Below the pieces are notes generated by a model. That model saw only the letters and a list, made by a program, of their open reading frames with translations, was not told the DNA's origin and did not search any database. Both the position numbers and the translations under genes were made by a program. Positions 25,909-34,696 of a DNA stretch of 64,000 bases are shown piece after piece (positions within the stretch are counted from its first letter, which is position 1; each line of letters begins with the position of its first letter). The stretch comes from Ruminococcus sp. (lineage in GTDB: Bacteria > Bacillota > Clostridia > Oscillospirales > Ruminococcaceae), in the NCBI GenBank assembly GCA_017461395.1, contig JAFTYF010000033.1:1-64000 (forward strand), in the 5' to 3' direction.

Positions 25909-27507
25909 ATGAAAATGATGTTTATCGGCGCAACACATGAAGTTACAGGAAGCTGCACTTATATCGAAGCCTGCGGAAAGAGATTTCTGGTAGATTTCGG
26001 AATGCAGCAGGGAGAGGATATTTACGAAAATGTGAAGATCCCTACCGCTCCCGGAAATATAGACTTTGTACTTCTTACTCACGCTCATATCGACCACTCC
26101 GGACTTCTTCCGCTTCTTGCTGCCGGCGGCTTCAAGGGTGAAATACACGCTACTGAGGCAACTTCAAATCTGTGCAGCGTAATGCTCCGTGACAGTGCTC
26201 ACATTCAGGAATTTGAAGCTGAATGGCGCAACAGAAAGGGCAAAAGAAAAGGCAGCGAAGAATATGTTCCGCTCTACACTATGGACGACGCTATTACTGC
26301 TATATCACTCTTTGTTCCGCATAAATATGACGCTCCAGTCGAAATCTGCGAAGGAGTGACGGTTTCCTTCCGTGATGCCGGACATCTTCTCGGTTCGTCC
26401 AGCATTATCATGACAATAACCGAAAACGGCGTTACGAAAAAGCTCGTATTCTCCGGCGATCTCGGCAATACAGAACAGCCTCTTATCCGTGATCCTCAGC
26501 TTATCGACTCCGCTGACTATGTGCTTATCGAATCTACATACGGCAGCAGAAATCACAACAAACCTGCTGACTATGTTACCGCTCTTGCTGAAGTTCTTCA
26601 GAGAACCTTTGACCGCGGCGGAAATGTCATCATTCCGTCCTTCGCTGTCGGCAGAACTCAGGAAATGCTCTATTTCATCAGAAAAATCAAGGATCAGAAG
26701 CTTATAAAGGGACATGATAATTTCCCTGTTTATGTTGACAGCCCTCTCGCTATCGAAGCAACTGATATTTTCATCAGCAACCGTGAAAGCTGCTACGACG
26801 AGGAGGCTATCTCCTATGTGAGACAGGGTATCAACCCCATTGCTTTCGAGAATCTCATCAGAGCCGTAAGCAGCGACGACTCAAAGGCTATCAACAACGA
26901 CAACCGCCCGAAAGTCATCATTTCTGCAAGCGGTATGTGCGAGGCAGGACGTGTAAAGCACCACCTCAAGCATAATCTCTGGAGACGTGAATGTACTATC
27001 CTTTTCGTTGGCTATCAGGCTGGAAATACTCTCGGAAGAAGCCTTATCGAGGGCGCTAAGAAGGTACGTCTTTTCGGCGAGCCTATCAACGTTGCCGCAG
27101 AAATTTTACAGCTTCCCGGCGTAAGCGGTCATGCTGATTCTGACGGACTTATCAGCTGGGCAAAAGCTATCAGCGGCGTAAAGAAATTCTTTGTAAATCA
27201 TGGTGAGGATTCCTCTGCGGACGCTCTTGCAGAAAGACTTCGTGAAGAACTCGGCGCAGATGTTTATATCCCATACAGCGGTGCGGAATTCGACATCGCA
27301 GAGGGCGTTGTAACTGTTGACGCTCAGCCTGTTCTTATCCCGAAGAAGAAGCGCAATACTTCCAACCTGAACGAGAATTACTCACGCCTTTTAGACGCTT
27401 CACAGCGCCTTGCAGAACTTATAAAGGCTTCGGACGGCAGAACAAATTCCGATATGCGCAAGCTTACTGACGCTATTAATGCACTCTGCGACGACTGGCA
27501 GCTTTAA
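25909..27507 (+). CDS. MBL-fold beta-CASP RNA-processing hydrolase
   Basis: 532 residues from ATG 25909 (AGAGG 8 nt upstream); ATG 25888 has only a poor site. Metallo-beta-lactamase domain with HAHIDH at 58-63, a second metal region GHLLGSSS and SGDLGN, a beta-CASP insert (about 215-395, FAVGRTQEMLYFI) and the RMMBL C-terminal motif GVSGHADSDGL. These are the marks of CPSF73-like bacterial nucleases; the substrate is presumably RNA. It is larger than usual through a C-terminal extension of about 75 residues. It is monocistronic, and the long palindromic element follows it. Confidence 0.88.
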   Translation: MKMMFIGATHEVTGSCTYIEACGKRFLVDFGMQQGEDIYENVKIPTAPGNIDFVLLTHAHIDHSGLLPLLAAGGFKGEIHATEATSNLCSVMLRDSAHIQEFEAEWRNRKGKRKGSEEYVPLYTMDDAITAISLFVPHKYDAPVEICEGVTVSFRDAGHLLGSSSIIMTITENGVTKKLVFSGDLGNTEQPLIRDPQLIDSADYVLIESTYGSRNHNKPADYVTALAEVLQRTFDRGGNVIIPSFAVGRTQEMLYFIRKIKDQKLIKGHDNFPVYVDSPLAIEATDIFISNRESCYDEEAISYVRQGINPIAFENLIRAVSSDDSKAINNDNRPKVIISASGMCEAGRVKHHLKHNLWRRECTILFVGYQAGNTLGRSLIEGAKKVRLFGEPINVAAEILQLPGVSGHADSDGLISWAKAISGVKKFFVNHGEDSSADALAERLREELGADVYIPYSGAEFDIAEGVVTVDAQPVLIPKKKRNTSNLNENYSRLLDASQRLAELIKASDGRTNSDMRKLTDAINALCDDWQL

Positions 27508-27821
27508 AAAACGCATTCTATAACTGCGGCATTCTTACAGATTTTTACAATATTATTGAGGAAAACCCTTTTGAAAAAGGGTTCTTCCTCAAACTCCTTT
27601 CCTAAAACTTTCAGTATTAAATTTCCGCCTGACATATCACACTCAGCGAAATAATCAAGATTTTTCATTTACTTGATTAGTGTGATATGTCAGGCGGAAA
27701 TTTTAGTATTAAAAGTCTTTGGAAGGGGGTTCGGGGGAGAACCTTTCCTCAGAAAGGTTTCCCCCGATAAATACATGTAAAGTTCCTATAGGAATGTCAC
27801 AGTTATGGAATACGGTTTGTT
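27508..27821. repeat. Long palindromic intergenic element, copy 1
   Basis: About 314 nt fill the gap between two convergent genes and are one long imperfect inverted repeat. Framework blocks at 27553-27585, 27587-27630, 27692-27730 and 27732-27769 match copy 2 (55329-55712) almost base for base. The core 27619-27642 / 27680-27703 is a perfect 24-bp stem whose inner part (GACATATCACAC / GTGTGATATGTC) is unlike copy 2; an 8-bp stem TAATCAAG / CTTGATTA follows inside it. Side hairpins AACCC-TTTTGAAAAA-GGGTT and a long one at 27732-27766 (CGGGGGA...TCCCCCG) branch from the stem. Outer arms (27511-27540 with 27785-27814) also pair imperfectly. No gene is seen. Confidence 0.85.
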
Positions 27822-28703
27822 TTATGTTGTCGGAATCGTATACAGGCAGTACCAGTCGCTCCATTTCTGATAAATCGAAGCAAGAACGTGCACGCCGTCG
27901 CTTGTATATCCGGCTTCGAGATTTCCATCTGCATCGTCAAATACGGGGTTCACGTCAATGTAGAATATACTCATCTTATCAGCAAGCGTGCTGACTTTCT
28001 GATTGAGCGCATTGATTCTCTCGTTATTGATAAAACTCGTCTGCGCATCAAATGTAACGTGCATATTCGCCTGAAGGAATATCAGCGCATCGGGAGCCTT
28101 TGCACGGATATTTTCTACAAGTCCCCTGTAGCTTGCAAATGTACTGTCGATATCATTGCCTATCTCGTTAATGCCGAGCATGACATAGATTTTCTTATAC
28201 TGACCGCTTGAAACAAGTTTGCCCAGCTCGCCGTCTGCACATGATTTCTTTGCCTCTGCAACACCAAGACCTTCCTTACAGAAGAAATCAGCATTTCCCA
28301 GCGAACCGTATTCGCGAATTCCCACTGTACGGGAATCGCCGATAAACAGGGCATTATCGAAGTAGGAATAATCCCCTCTGACGAAATCGAGAGTATGATA
28401 TACCTGATCCGGTGCTCCTCCTGTCGGCTGTGAAACCATAGGCTCGCTCGGCGGATTATTTGCATTTCCGTTTGAAGCCGCCGCAGAATTCTGCTGTACC
28501 GGATTGCCGGCAGGCGCAGAAGCCCCGGGATCTTCCGGCTGTTCTTCGATTCCCTTGTATATGTCGATATCCTCTATTGCCGCTTTGGTTTCCTTCTTTT
28601 TCTCGGCGCTGTTTGTCCATATCTGCCTGAATATCATCGGCGATGCGACAAGGCAGGTAAACAGAAGGATCATCGTGTATGTGCACTGCTTGAATTTATT
28701 CAT
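27822..28703 (-). CDS. Membrane-anchored SGNH/GDSL hydrolase
   Basis: 293 residues. One N-terminal membrane helix (about 7-27), a Pro/Asn/Ala-rich linker (about 52-100) and an SGNH domain outside the membrane: block I FIGDSRTVG (Ser124), the block III segment MLGINEIGND and block V DGVH near the end. Esterases of this type work beside MBOAT proteins, the MBOAT bringing acyl groups across the membrane and the SGNH protein transferring or removing them from a wall polymer. It lies 37 nt downstream of such an MBOAT gene. The substrate could be the exported polysaccharide or peptidoglycan. Confidence 0.87.
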   Translation of the reverse strand: MNKFKQCTYTMILLFTCLVASPMIFRQIWTNSAEKKKETKAAIEDIDIYKGIEEQPEDPGASAPAGNPVQQNSAAASNGNANNPPSEPMVSQPTGGAPDQVYHTLDFVRGDYSYFDNALFIGDSRTVGIREYGSLGNADFFCKEGLGVAEAKKSCADGELGKLVSSGQYKKIYVMLGINEIGNDIDSTFASYRGLVENIRAKAPDALIFLQANMHVTFDAQTSFINNERINALNQKVSTLADKMSIFYIDVNPVFDDADGNLEAGYTSDGVHVLASIYQKWSDWYCLYTIPTT

Positions 28704-28740
28704 TTTTTGTCTCCTGAAAATTTCTTTTGTTCTTTATTTT

Positions 28741-30132
28741 TTAAAATCTGAAATACATGAATGGATCGTCCATGCCTTTATACATACAGTATACTGACGC
28801 CCAGAATACTGTCAGCAGAAGCAGATTACAAAATACGGAATTTTTTATCTTTTTGTACACAAGTCCCGGCAGCGGCGTTGAGAATATAACTCCGGCTATC
28901 AGATACTTTGCATATGTTCCCCAGTATTTTGCGTAATCCGTTTTAAAAAGCACTGTATCTTTATCGTGTGTGAACGGAAGCAGTCTGCTCAGATAAGTTC
29001 CAAGCTCGCTGAAATCAGTGATCGCAAAAATCAGCCATGTTACGGGAATTATCACGATCATCCACGCATGACCTATCAATTTGTATCGGTTGAGAAAATC
29101 TCCGATACAGAATTTTTCCAGCATGATTATTCCGAAAAGGACAAGTCCCCATACTATGAAATTCCAGCTTGCGCCGTGCCACAGACCGGTAAACAGCCAC
29201 ACGACAAAAGTATTGCGTATCATGGCGGATTTTCCGTTTCTGTTTCCTCCGAGAGGAATGTATATGTAATCCCTGAACCACGAGCCAAGCGTCATATGCC
29301 AGCGGCGCCAGAATTCTGTCATCGTTCTGGAAATATACGGATAGTTGAAATTTTTCGGAAGCTCAAAGCCCATTATTCGCCCGAGACCTATTGCCATGAG
29401 CGAATATCCGCAGAAATCAAAGTAAAGCTGGAATGAATACGCAAATGCGCCCATCCATGCAAGTCTTGTCGAAATTGTACCGAAGCCTATCGTTGCGATA
29501 TCTTTCCACAGACCGGAAACCTGATTCGCAAGCAGAACTTTATATCCAAGACCTATGGTAAAGGTTTTCAGACCGTCCTCGACCTTTTTTACGCTGTGAG
29601 TACGCTTCCTGAGCTGCTTTGCAACCTTGTCGTAGGTGACGATAGGTCCGGCGATAAGCTGCGGAAACATACTTAAATATGCACCGTAATTGATGAAATT
29701 CTTTTCAGCCTTTGTCTTGCGCTTATAAACATCAGCAATGTATGAAACATTCTGAAACGTGTAGAAACTGATTCCTATCGGAAGAATGATATCCTTTACC
29801 GTCAGCGATGCATTGAAGATAGCATTCAGATTCTCTGTACCAAAGCCCCAGTACTTAAAGAAAATCATCCACCAGAAGTTGAATATTACACCAAACATGA
29901 GCCATAGCTTTGCCACTCGCCGGTATGATTCGATGAATTGCCCCACAATGAAGTTGAGAAGCATCGTAAGCAGAAAAAGATATATGTATACCGCTTTCCC
30001 GACGCCTAAGCCGTAAAAAATAACGCTCCCTGCAAAAATAACAGCGTTTTTGTATTTTTTCGGCACAACTCCGTATACAATAAAAAATGCAGGAAGGAAT
30101 ATAAAAATAAACTCCAAGCTGCTGAATACCAT
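28741..30132 (-). CDS. MBOAT-family O-acyltransferase (AlgI/DltB-like)
   Basis: 463 residues, about 11 membrane helices. Signature segments: FDFCGYSLMAIGLGRIMGFELPKNFNYPY, RRWHMTLGSWFRDYIYIPLGG and the catalytic histidine in GLWHGASWNF. It delivers acetyl (or other acyl) groups to a polymer outside the cell. DltB is less likely because no dltA/C/D genes accompany it. It has its own promoter and forms a pair with the SGNH hydrolase. Confidence 0.93.
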   Translation of the reverse strand: MVFSSLEFIFIFLPAFFIVYGVVPKKYKNAVIFAGSVIFYGLGVGKAVYIYLFLLTMLLNFIVGQFIESYRRVAKLWLMFGVIFNFWWMIFFKYWGFGTENLNAIFNASLTVKDIILPIGISFYTFQNVSYIADVYKRKTKAEKNFINYGAYLSMFPQLIAGPIVTYDKVAKQLRKRTHSVKKVEDGLKTFTIGLGYKVLLANQVSGLWKDIATIGFGTISTRLAWMGAFAYSFQLYFDFCGYSLMAIGLGRIMGFELPKNFNYPYISRTMTEFWRRWHMTLGSWFRDYIYIPLGGNRNGKSAMIRNTFVVWLFTGLWHGASWNFIVWGLVLFGIIMLEKFCIGDFLNRYKLIGHAWMIVIIPVTWLIFAITDFSELGTYLSRLLPFTHDKDTVLFKTDYAKYWGTYAKYLIAGVIFSTPLPGLVYKKIKNSVFCNLLLLTVFWASVYCMYKGMDDPFMYFRF

Positions 30133-30214
30133 TATACTACCCCTTTGTTTCTTTTGTTCTCTTTTATATTTTTTTCTCTCTTTTTTCTATCATTTTTTTA
30201 TCTGATATATTATT

Positions 30215-30243
30215 ATTTTACAACGGATTTCTATACTTGTCAA
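30215..30243 (-). promoter_or_regulatory. Promoter of the MBOAT-SGNH pair
   Basis: Minus strand TTGACA (30238-30243), 17-nt spacer, TAAAAT (30215-30220). Confidence 0.75.
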
Positions 30244-30284
30244 TACTATTTTTAATATTTTTTTCGCACTTAAAAAAACAAAAA

Positions 30285-30316
30285 ATCTCCTTCCGGAAGT
30301 TACTCCGGAAGGAGAT
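30285..30316 (-). terminator. Terminator of the activase operon
   Basis: Perfect 13-bp stem, ATCTCCTTCCGGA (30285-30297) / TCCGGAAGGAGAT (30304-30316), loop of 6; the minus strand continues into a T-rich run. It lies 11 nt past the stop. Confidence 0.92.
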
Positions 30317-30326
30317 GTTTTTCATG

Positions 30327-31556
30327 TCAGAGACGAGCGTTAGCGAGCATAAGTTTGATTCTGTTTTCCTGATTGACTCTTGTTGCGCCGGGATCGTAAT
30401 CAATAGGCACGATATTGGCATTCGGGTTATCCTGCTTGATAGCACGGGACATCCCCTTTGCAACGATATGGTTAGGCAGGCATCCGAAAGGCTGAGCGCA
30501 GATGATATTTTCCACTCCCGATTTTGCAAGAGCCGCCATTTCAGCCGGAATAAGCCATCCTTCGCCCATTACAACGCCCTGATTGATATATTTGTCCGCC
30601 AGTGCACGAAGATGCTCGAAATCGTGAGGAGCCTCAAATACACCGTGTTCCTTCATGACTTTAATAAGCTCTTTCTGCTTTGCGTATACGAACTTATATG
30701 CAAGTCTGAATATGCGTGAGCGTGTAGTTTTGCTGTCGTATAACTCTGCGTTATTAAACGAAGCTGACGCCGTATACATAACGAATTCCAGCAGCGACGG
30801 CACAACGGGCTCACAGCCCTCGGAGATGAGGAAATCCTCCAGATGATTATTTGCAAGCGGAGAATATTTTACATAAATTTCTCCGACAATTCCTACACGA
30901 ACTTTCTTTTCATCACTAAGCTTTATTTCTGCGAAATCGTTGAGGATATCAGTATATATTTTCTTTGTTTTTAGGTAAAGATTGCTGTTCTTATAGAAGA
31001 TATTTCCAAGGCGGTTCTGCCATTTTGCAAGCATTTTTGCCGCCTCGCCCTTGTTTATCTCGTACGCTCTGCACTTATTGTAGCAGGTCATGAGGAGATC
31101 GCCGTAAAGTATCGCATGAAGAAGCTTTACAAAAACCTTAGGTGCGATGCGGAATGCGCTTTCCTTTTCAAGTCCGCTGAAATTAAGCGATACAACGGGA
31201 ACCTGCGGAAAATTCTTATCCACAGCCTTTCTCAGCAGGTGGATGTAGTTTGAAGCACGACAGCCGCCTCCCGTCTGCGTAATGAGAAGCGCAGTCTTAT
31301 CGGGATCATACTTTCCGCTTTTGAGTGCATCCATGAACTGACCTATAACAAGCAGTGCCGGATAGCAGGCATCGTTATGGACGTTTTTCAGTCCCTCGTC
31401 AACAACGGAACGTGAATCGTTCTGGAGAAGCTCCATTTTATATCCCTCTGCCTTGAATGCTGCAATAAACAGCTTAAAATGTATAGGCAGCATATCGGGA
31501 ACGAGGATAGTGTGAGTTTTTTTCATTTCCTCAGTAAAAATCGTATATTCAGGCAT
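30327..31556 (-). CDS. CoA-dehydratase activase-related protein, second subunit
   Basis: 409 residues. Shows NDACYPALLVIGQFMDAL, LITQTGGGCRASNYIHLL, GEIYVKYSPLANNHLEDFL and a C-terminal ENIICAQPFGCLPNHIVAKG, the Cys-bearing pattern of the 2-hydroxyacyl-CoA dehydratase-like half found in very large fused activases (about 1400 residues) of Clostridia. It has its own AGGAGG site and starts 36 nt after the 973-residue protein upstream. Together the two equal the fused form, so they likely make one complex. Substrate is unknown. Confidence 0.8.
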   Translation of the reverse strand: MPEYTIFTEEMKKTHTILVPDMLPIHFKLFIAAFKAEGYKMELLQNDSRSVVDEGLKNVHNDACYPALLVIGQFMDALKSGKYDPDKTALLITQTGGGCRASNYIHLLRKAVDKNFPQVPVVSLNFSGLEKESAFRIAPKVFVKLLHAILYGDLLMTCYNKCRAYEINKGEAAKMLAKWQNRLGNIFYKNSNLYLKTKKIYTDILNDFAEIKLSDEKKVRVGIVGEIYVKYSPLANNHLEDFLISEGCEPVVPSLLEFVMYTASASFNNAELYDSKTTRSRIFRLAYKFVYAKQKELIKVMKEHGVFEAPHDFEHLRALADKYINQGVVMGEGWLIPAEMAALAKSGVENIICAQPFGCLPNHIVAKGMSRAIKQDNPNANIVPIDYDPGATRVNQENRIKLMLANARL

Positions 31557-31592
31557 TTCAGATACCTCCTGTATCCTGATATCGGTTCAGGA

Positions 31593-34514
31593 TCATTTCA
31601 TTGCGGCAACAAGGCTTCTCAGTCTTATTCTTGCCGCACCAAGATTGTTTATTTCATCTATTTTAAGCTGTGTATAGAGCTTTCCACGGCTTTCGAGGAT
31701 TGTTCTTATCTCGTCGCCGGTAACTGCGTCGATTCCGCAGCCGAAGGAAACAAGCTGTACAAGCTGCATATCCGGCTGAGTTGTGACATACTTCGCCGCA
31801 CGGTAAAGACGTGAATGATATGTCCACTGATTGAGTACGCCGAGCTTCGGAGTATGCGCAAGAGCAGCAATGCTGTCTTCGGTGATAACAGCCATTCCGA
31901 GACTTGTTATCAGCTTGTGGATACCATGATTGATCTCCTTGTCGATGTGATAAGGACGTCCGGCAAGAACTATTATCTTGCGTTTTTCAGCACGGGCACG
32001 GTCAATGATCTCCCTCGCCTTGCTTGCGATATCGGTATGATAAAGCTCCAGTGCCTTATATGCAGCGTCAACGGCAGCGGAAATTCTTCCTCTTATGTTG
32101 TAGCTGCGGAGAGTCTGCGAAAGAACTCTGATAACGTTCTTTCTTACGTTGAGATCCATATACGGATGCTTGAAATTCTCACTGTTAAGACGAGGATTAT
32201 TTGCAAGCAGAAGTTCCGGATAATACGCAACTACAGGGCAGTTGAAGTGGTTATCACTTTCGCCCTCGTCGAGATTATAGCTCATACAGGGATAGAAAAT
32301 GAAATCTACGCCCTTGTCAAGAAGATTTTCGATATGTCCGTGAGCGAGCTTTGCCGGATAGCATACTGTATCGGACGGAATCGTGTGCTGTCCGAGGTAG
32401 TACATCTCACGGGAGCTTTCATCGGAAACTACTGTTCTGAATCCAAGCGTTGTGAACAGTTTATGCCAGAACGGAAGCTGCTCGTAGAAGCCGAGTGTCA
32501 GCGGAAGTCCTACCGTACCACGGTATTTTCTGGGCTGATGTGTTTTTACTGTATTTAGAATGCTGTCGTATTTGTATTCATAGAGATTCGGCACCTTGTT
32601 CTTCTGAACCGTACCGCTTCCTTTTTCGCAGCGGTTTCCGGAGATGAACTTTCTTCCCTTGCCGAAGCTGATGATATTCAGCTGACAGTGAGCTGTACAG
32701 CCTCCGCAGTTTGCTGAACGTGATGTATAGTCAAATCCGGCAAGCTCGTCTGCAGAAATAAGCGAAGAACCGTTCTCTGAGGCGTTCTCCATAGCGTACA
32801 GAGCACATCCGAATGCGCCCATAAGTCCTGAGATCGCCGGACGTATAACATTTCTGCCAAGCTCCTTCTCGAATGAACGCAGTACCGCATCATTGAGGAA
32901 TGTTCCGCCCTGAACAACGATATTCTTTCCAAGCTCATCGGGAGACTTCGCACGGATAACCTTATATATAGCGTTCTTGATGATAGAGGAGGAGAGTCCT
33001 GCTGAAATATCCTCAACAGTTGCGCCGTCCTTCTGTGCCTGCTTTACGGAGCTGTTCATGAATACCGTACATCTTGAACCGAGGTCAACGGGATTCTTTG
33101 CGAAAAGTCCGAGCTGTGAGAATTCTGCGATATCATATCCAAGAGCCATCGCAAAGGTCTGGATAAACGAGCCGCAGCCGGATGAACACGCTTCATTCAG
33201 CATAATGCTGTCGATGCTCTTGTTCTTTATTTTGAAGCACTTGATATCCTGTCCGCCGATGTCGATGATGAAATCAACGTCCGGACAGAAATACGCAGCT
33301 GCCCTGAAATGCGCAACGGTTTCAACTATGCCGTGATCTATGGAAAGTCCTGCCTTAATGAGATCCTCACCATAGCCCGTTACTGCTGAGCCTTTTATAG
33401 TTATGTCGGGATTAATTTCCCTGTAAATACACTTTATCTGATCGGCGATCTTATCGAGAGGCTGTCCCTGATTTGAAGAATAATGATGATAGAGTATTCT
33501 TCCGTCGCTGGTGATAAGCACAAGCTTTGTAGTTGTAGAGCCGGCATCAATTCCGAGATATGCGTCACCCTTATATGTACGGATATCAGCGTAGCCAAGA
33601 TCGAATTTCTTGTGGCGGTCGATGAATTCATCGTACTCAGCCTGAGAATTGAAAAGGGGATCTCCTGTTACTATATCGTCAGAAGCCTTTGCTTCGGTGA
33701 TTTTTCTGATAATTTCCTCTGCTTTGAAGTAATCCTCAGCTGATGACGCATATACAGCACAGCCGTATGCTACAAAAACAGGAGCTTCATCTGGGAATAC
33801 AGCGTGTTCACTGTCAAGTCCGAGAGTTTTTACAAATGCTCTGCGAAGTCCTTTGAGGAAGAAAAGCGGTCCGCCGAGAAAGAGAACCTTTCCCTCGATA
33901 GAGCGTCCCTGTGCAAGACCGGAAACTGTCTGGTCAACTACCGCCTGAAAAATGCTTGCCGCAATATCCTCACGTCGTGCCCCCTGATTGAGAAGCGGCT
34001 GTATATCCGATTTCGCGAAAACTCCGCAGCGTGAAGCAATGGGATATATTTTCTGAGAATTGAGCGAAAGATTGTCAAGCTCGTCTGCAGTAATTCCGAG
34101 AAGCGTTGCCATCTGGTCGATAAACGCGCCTGTTCCTCCTGCGCATGAGCCGTTCATACGCTGCTCAACGCCTCCGGTCAGGAAGATTATCTTTGCGTCT
34201 TCTCCTCCAAGTTCAATAACGGCGTCAGCATCGGGCTGCTTTCTCTTTACCGCAAGAAATGCAGCATGAACCTCCTGTACAAAGGGGATCTCTGCTGAAT
34301 TCGCAAGTCCAAGACCTGCTGATCCGGTAATGCATACCGTGAAGCTTTCATCCGGATAATCCGCCTGTATAAGCTTTAATTGATCTATGACGGTTTCCTT
34401 TACCTTTGAAAGATGACGCTGATATTTTGAATATACGATATTTCCTTCTGCGTCAGTGATGACTGTCTTTACGGTCGTTGAGCCGACATCTATTCCAAGA
34501 GAATATTTTTTCAT
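31593..34514 (-). CDS. 2-hydroxyacyl-CoA dehydratase-type activase, BadF/BcrA ATPase duplicated
   Basis: 973 residues from ATG 34514 (GAGG 9 nt upstream). Two ASKHA ATPase modules in tandem (about 1-265 and 320-590), each beginning like SLGIDVGSTTVKTVI and LGIDAGSTTTKLVLI and each with GSCAGGTGAFIDQMA / ACSSGCGSFIQTFA, the Fe-S-coordinating Cys region of HgdC-type activators. Then NCGGCTAHCQL and a DUF2229-like domain (about 660-900; SYNLDEGESDNHFNCPVVAYY, AGRPYHIDKEINHGI). These proteins inject electrons into an Fe-S partner with ATP. A TATAAT at 34566-34571 (minus strand) lies upstream with a weak -35. No classical dehydratase subunit genes are nearby. Confidence 0.87.
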   Translation of the reverse strand: MKKYSLGIDVGSTTVKTVITDAEGNIVYSKYQRHLSKVKETVIDQLKLIQADYPDESFTVCITGSAGLGLANSAEIPFVQEVHAAFLAVKRKQPDADAVIELGGEDAKIIFLTGGVEQRMNGSCAGGTGAFIDQMATLLGITADELDNLSLNSQKIYPIASRCGVFAKSDIQPLLNQGARREDIAASIFQAVVDQTVSGLAQGRSIEGKVLFLGGPLFFLKGLRRAFVKTLGLDSEHAVFPDEAPVFVAYGCAVYASSAEDYFKAEEIIRKITEAKASDDIVTGDPLFNSQAEYDEFIDRHKKFDLGYADIRTYKGDAYLGIDAGSTTTKLVLITSDGRILYHHYSSNQGQPLDKIADQIKCIYREINPDITIKGSAVTGYGEDLIKAGLSIDHGIVETVAHFRAAAYFCPDVDFIIDIGGQDIKCFKIKNKSIDSIMLNEACSSGCGSFIQTFAMALGYDIAEFSQLGLFAKNPVDLGSRCTVFMNSSVKQAQKDGATVEDISAGLSSSIIKNAIYKVIRAKSPDELGKNIVVQGGTFLNDAVLRSFEKELGRNVIRPAISGLMGAFGCALYAMENASENGSSLISADELAGFDYTSRSANCGGCTAHCQLNIISFGKGRKFISGNRCEKGSGTVQKNKVPNLYEYKYDSILNTVKTHQPRKYRGTVGLPLTLGFYEQLPFWHKLFTTLGFRTVVSDESSREMYYLGQHTIPSDTVCYPAKLAHGHIENLLDKGVDFIFYPCMSYNLDEGESDNHFNCPVVAYYPELLLANNPRLNSENFKHPYMDLNVRKNVIRVLSQTLRSYNIRGRISAAVDAAYKALELYHTDIASKAREIIDRARAEKRKIIVLAGRPYHIDKEINHGIHKLITSLGMAVITEDSIAALAHTPKLGVLNQWTYHSRLYRAAKYVTTQPDMQLVQLVSFGCGIDAVTGDEIRTILESRGKLYTQLKIDEINNLGAARIRLRSLVAAMK

Positions 34515-34636
34515 TGCTGTACACCTCATAATCCTGTTGTTCGATTATATAACCGATACACTATTATTATACATTATTTCTTATAAAAAATAAAGCGGTA
34601 AATGACGGTTTATAAGGAAATCTGTAGAAAATAATA

Positions 34637-34665
34637 AAAAACAGCCCTTTTCAGAGCTGTTTTAA
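34637..34665 (-). terminator. Terminator after clpE
   Basis: Minus strand AAAACAGC-loop-GCTGTTTTTT, 8-bp stem and T run, 31 nt past the clpE stop. It ends the long ruvC-clpE gene run. Confidence 0.85.
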
Positions 34666-34696
34666 AGCAAGTTTTACATATACACAAGTACTTTTT

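Noticed and set aside
27508..27821. CRISPR array or insertion sequence
   Set aside because: There are no regularly spaced direct repeats and no transposase frame; the structure is one inverted repeat.
30327..34514. Possible frameshift splitting one activase gene into two
   Set aside because: The downstream gene has its own AGGAGG and ATG, a clean 36-nt gap and no overlap of homologous sequence, so it looks like a true two-gene form.
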